A DNA stretch of 64,000 nucleotides from Desulfobacterales bacterium. Lineage in GTDB: Bacteria; Desulfobacterota; Desulfobacteria; Desulfobacterales; JADGBH01. The position numbers and the translations under genes were made by a program. The stretch covers positions 1 through 64,000 of the forward strand of contig JADGBH010000005.1 of the NCBI GenBank assembly GCA_015231595.1, in the 5' to 3' direction. Positions 63,095-64,000 of this stretch are shown piece by piece. The notes under the pieces are model-generated. The model ran no database searches. It worked only from the letters and a program-made list of their open reading frames with translations, and had not been told where the DNA came from. Numbering within the stretch: position 1 is the stretch's first letter; each line of letters opens with the position of its first letter.

Positions 63095-63778
63095 ATGAAA
63101 TTTATATCTACTGCAAATTTAACAGAGCAGATAGCTCATTATCTAAGTGAAAAAATAATTAAGTTTGAGTTAAAGCCAAATGAAAGGATATATGAAGAAA
63201 AGCTTTCAAAGGAACTTGGAGTAAGCAGAAGTCCCATAAGAGAGGCTCTACGCATACTTGAAAGGAATAAGCTTGTTGAAATAATTCCAAGAAGAGGCGC
63301 AAAAGTTACTGAGCTTACACCATCATATGTTGAATGCCTTTATGATGTTTTAAAAGAACTATACGCCTTAGTTACAAGAAAAGGGGTTGAAAACAAAACT
63401 CAAGAAGTTATTGACAACATTTGTGCTGTTTTTAAAAAACTTGAAGCTTCGGCTTTAGCTGGAGATACAGTTGGATACTATAACAATATATTTGAATACG
63501 CTTTAATCGCTCTTAAAGCAGCTAATAATCCTTTGCTTGAGCAAGTAATTACTGAGCTTTGGCCTGGTAACAGGCGAATACAATTTGCAACTCTATCAGT
63601 AAGAGCGTCTGATCTTCTAAATAATTTAAAATTTTTTAAGGATACGCTTAAGTATATTAAAGAAGGTAATTCGGAAATGGCCGAGCTTGTAATAAGAAGT
63701 TATGCTCAAAATGAAAAGGAATATGCTTTAAATTTTTTTTCTGGGGAAATTGAAGATCTAAAAATCAATAAAAAATGA
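63095..63778 (+). CDS. GntR-family regulator (FadR/FCD type)
   Basis: The ATG at 63095 with GGAAGGAA upstream gives 227 aa; earlier in-frame start at 63035 lies in the promoter. N-terminal winged HTH (about 10-75): LSEKIIKFELKPNERIYEEK, LSKELGVSRSPIREALRILE, VEIIPRRGAKVTEL, typical FadR/VanR subgroup. The C-terminal FCD-like domain (about 80-215) senses a small acid. Its stop codon TGA lies inside the repeat that starts at 63770. It is divergent from the GMC-reductase operon and probably controls it. Confidence 0.9.
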   Translation: MKFISTANLTEQIAHYLSEKIIKFELKPNERIYEEKLSKELGVSRSPIREALRILERNKLVEIIPRRGAKVTELTPSYVECLYDVLKELYALVTRKGVENKTQEVIDNICAVFKKLEASALAGDTVGYYNNIFEYALIALKAANNPLLEQVITELWPGNRRIQFATLSVRASDLLNNLKFFKDTLKYIKEGNSEMAELVIRSYAQNEKEYALNFFSGEIEDLKINKK

Positions 63779-63859
63779 TATATCATTCAGTTGTCTAAGG
63801 CTAAAAATATAGCCTTAGACAAATTTTACTATTTAAAAATAGTAATTATGCGTCATTTA
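63770..63859 (+). repeat. Full-length copy of interspersed palindromic repeat family, overlaps GntR stop
   Basis: Starts AAAAAATGATATATCATTCA, has a perfect 12-bp stem TGTCTAAGGCTA (63792-63803) with TAGCCTTAGACA (63810-63821), and ends ATTATGCGTCATTTA. The left end supplies the GntR stop codon TGA (63776-63778). As in the other full copies, it follows a gene 3' end directly, and its stem should stop transcription. Confidence 0.82.
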
Positions 63860-63901
63860 TTTTATATCACCACAAATTTGTTGCAGCACTTTTTTTAACT
63901 G

Positions 63902-64000
63902 TTAGAAAGTATATACCAATGTATATGTTTTACCGTTAGTAGTTATATTTACAGTATCATGAACTCCTTTAGCTCCACCTGGTATAGAGAAACTTATTTG
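63902..64000 (-). CDS. 3' end of an unrecognised gene (partial)
   Basis: On the minus strand the frame is open from the window edge to TAA at 63902-63904. It encodes 32 C-terminal residues: FSIPGGAKGVHDTVNITTNG then KTYTLVYTF. This is beta-rich and ends in an aromatic residue, as in secreted or outer-membrane proteins. The 5' part is outside the window, so no family is assigned. Confidence 0.55.
   Translation of the reverse strand, partial: QISFSIPGGAKGVHDTVNITTNGKTYTLVYTF

Overview
The window is about one-third G+C and comes from a strict anaerobe, most likely a sulfate-reducing Desulfobacterota (Desulfobacterales-like). The evidence is a MetF/MetV/MvhD/HdrA methylene-tetrahydrofolate reductase cluster of the Wood-Ljungdahl type, several 2-hydroxyacyl-CoA dehydratase/benzoyl-CoA reductase-like enzymes with their ATPase activators, a TRAP transporter with a TatT partner, many sigma-54 and c-di-GMP signalling genes, and carboxy(nor)spermidine polyamine genes. 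The taxonomic call is inference; no 16S sequence is present.

Layout. 1-480: 3' end of 23S rRNA, 5S rRNA and a terminator. 800-8540 and 9040-14810: two tandem, same-strand minor-pilin operons, each ordered fimT-pilW-pilV-pilX-pilY1-small secreted protein, and each preceded by a near-identical sigma-54-like promoter. The first PilY1 is enlarged with extra adhesin-like domains. 15.0-18.0 kb: an orphan gene remnant and a Mac-type ABC export operon whose permease gene has an internal deletion. 18.1-22.6 kb: a four-gene signalling operon (CheY-like, ACT-like, PAS kinase, REC-PAS kinase). 22.7-28.9 kb: the metF-like/hdrA/mvhD/metV/metF operon, divergent from a PAS/AAA+ sigma-54 activator that has a terminator-bearing leader. 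30.7-35.6 kb: TatT-DctP-DctQ-DctM, a Cys-rich protein, a small membrane protein and an ECF sigma factor. 35.8-44.5 kb: c-di-GMP-related genes (HD-GYP, PilZ, HEAT-cNMP-PilZ), an apolipoprotein N-acyltransferase, a MITE-like element and a QueG-like Fe-S protein. 44.8-50.5 kb: two RNA-methyltransferase-like genes, an alpha/beta hydrolase and polyamine genes. 50.5-53.9 kb: a three-gene 2-hydroxyacyl-CoA dehydratase-like set. 53.9-55.6 kb: a GGDEF gene that has lost its 5' end, next to an Rpn-family nuclease. 56.0-63.8 kb: a second, four-gene reductase/dehydratase set with TWO activator ATPases, an unrecognised helical protein, a GMC oxidoreductase, and a divergent GntR regulator with matched TGTCGACA operators. 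The 3' end of another gene is cut by the window edge.

How the genes work together. The best candidate for an undescribed system is the GntR-controlled block at 56.0-63.8 kb. It combines a Cys-rich GMC dehydrogenase, a family-orphan protein, two [4Fe-4S] reductase subunits and a pair of different activators, in the order known for ATP-dependent benzoyl-CoA reductases (bcrCBAD/bzdNOPQ). That enzyme type is unusual for a strict anaerobe. A second theme is an interspersed palindromic repeat family sitting next to gene 3' ends; one copy supplies the stop codon of the GntR gene. A third is the duplicated minor-pilin/PilY1 tip complex under shared sigma-54-type promoters.
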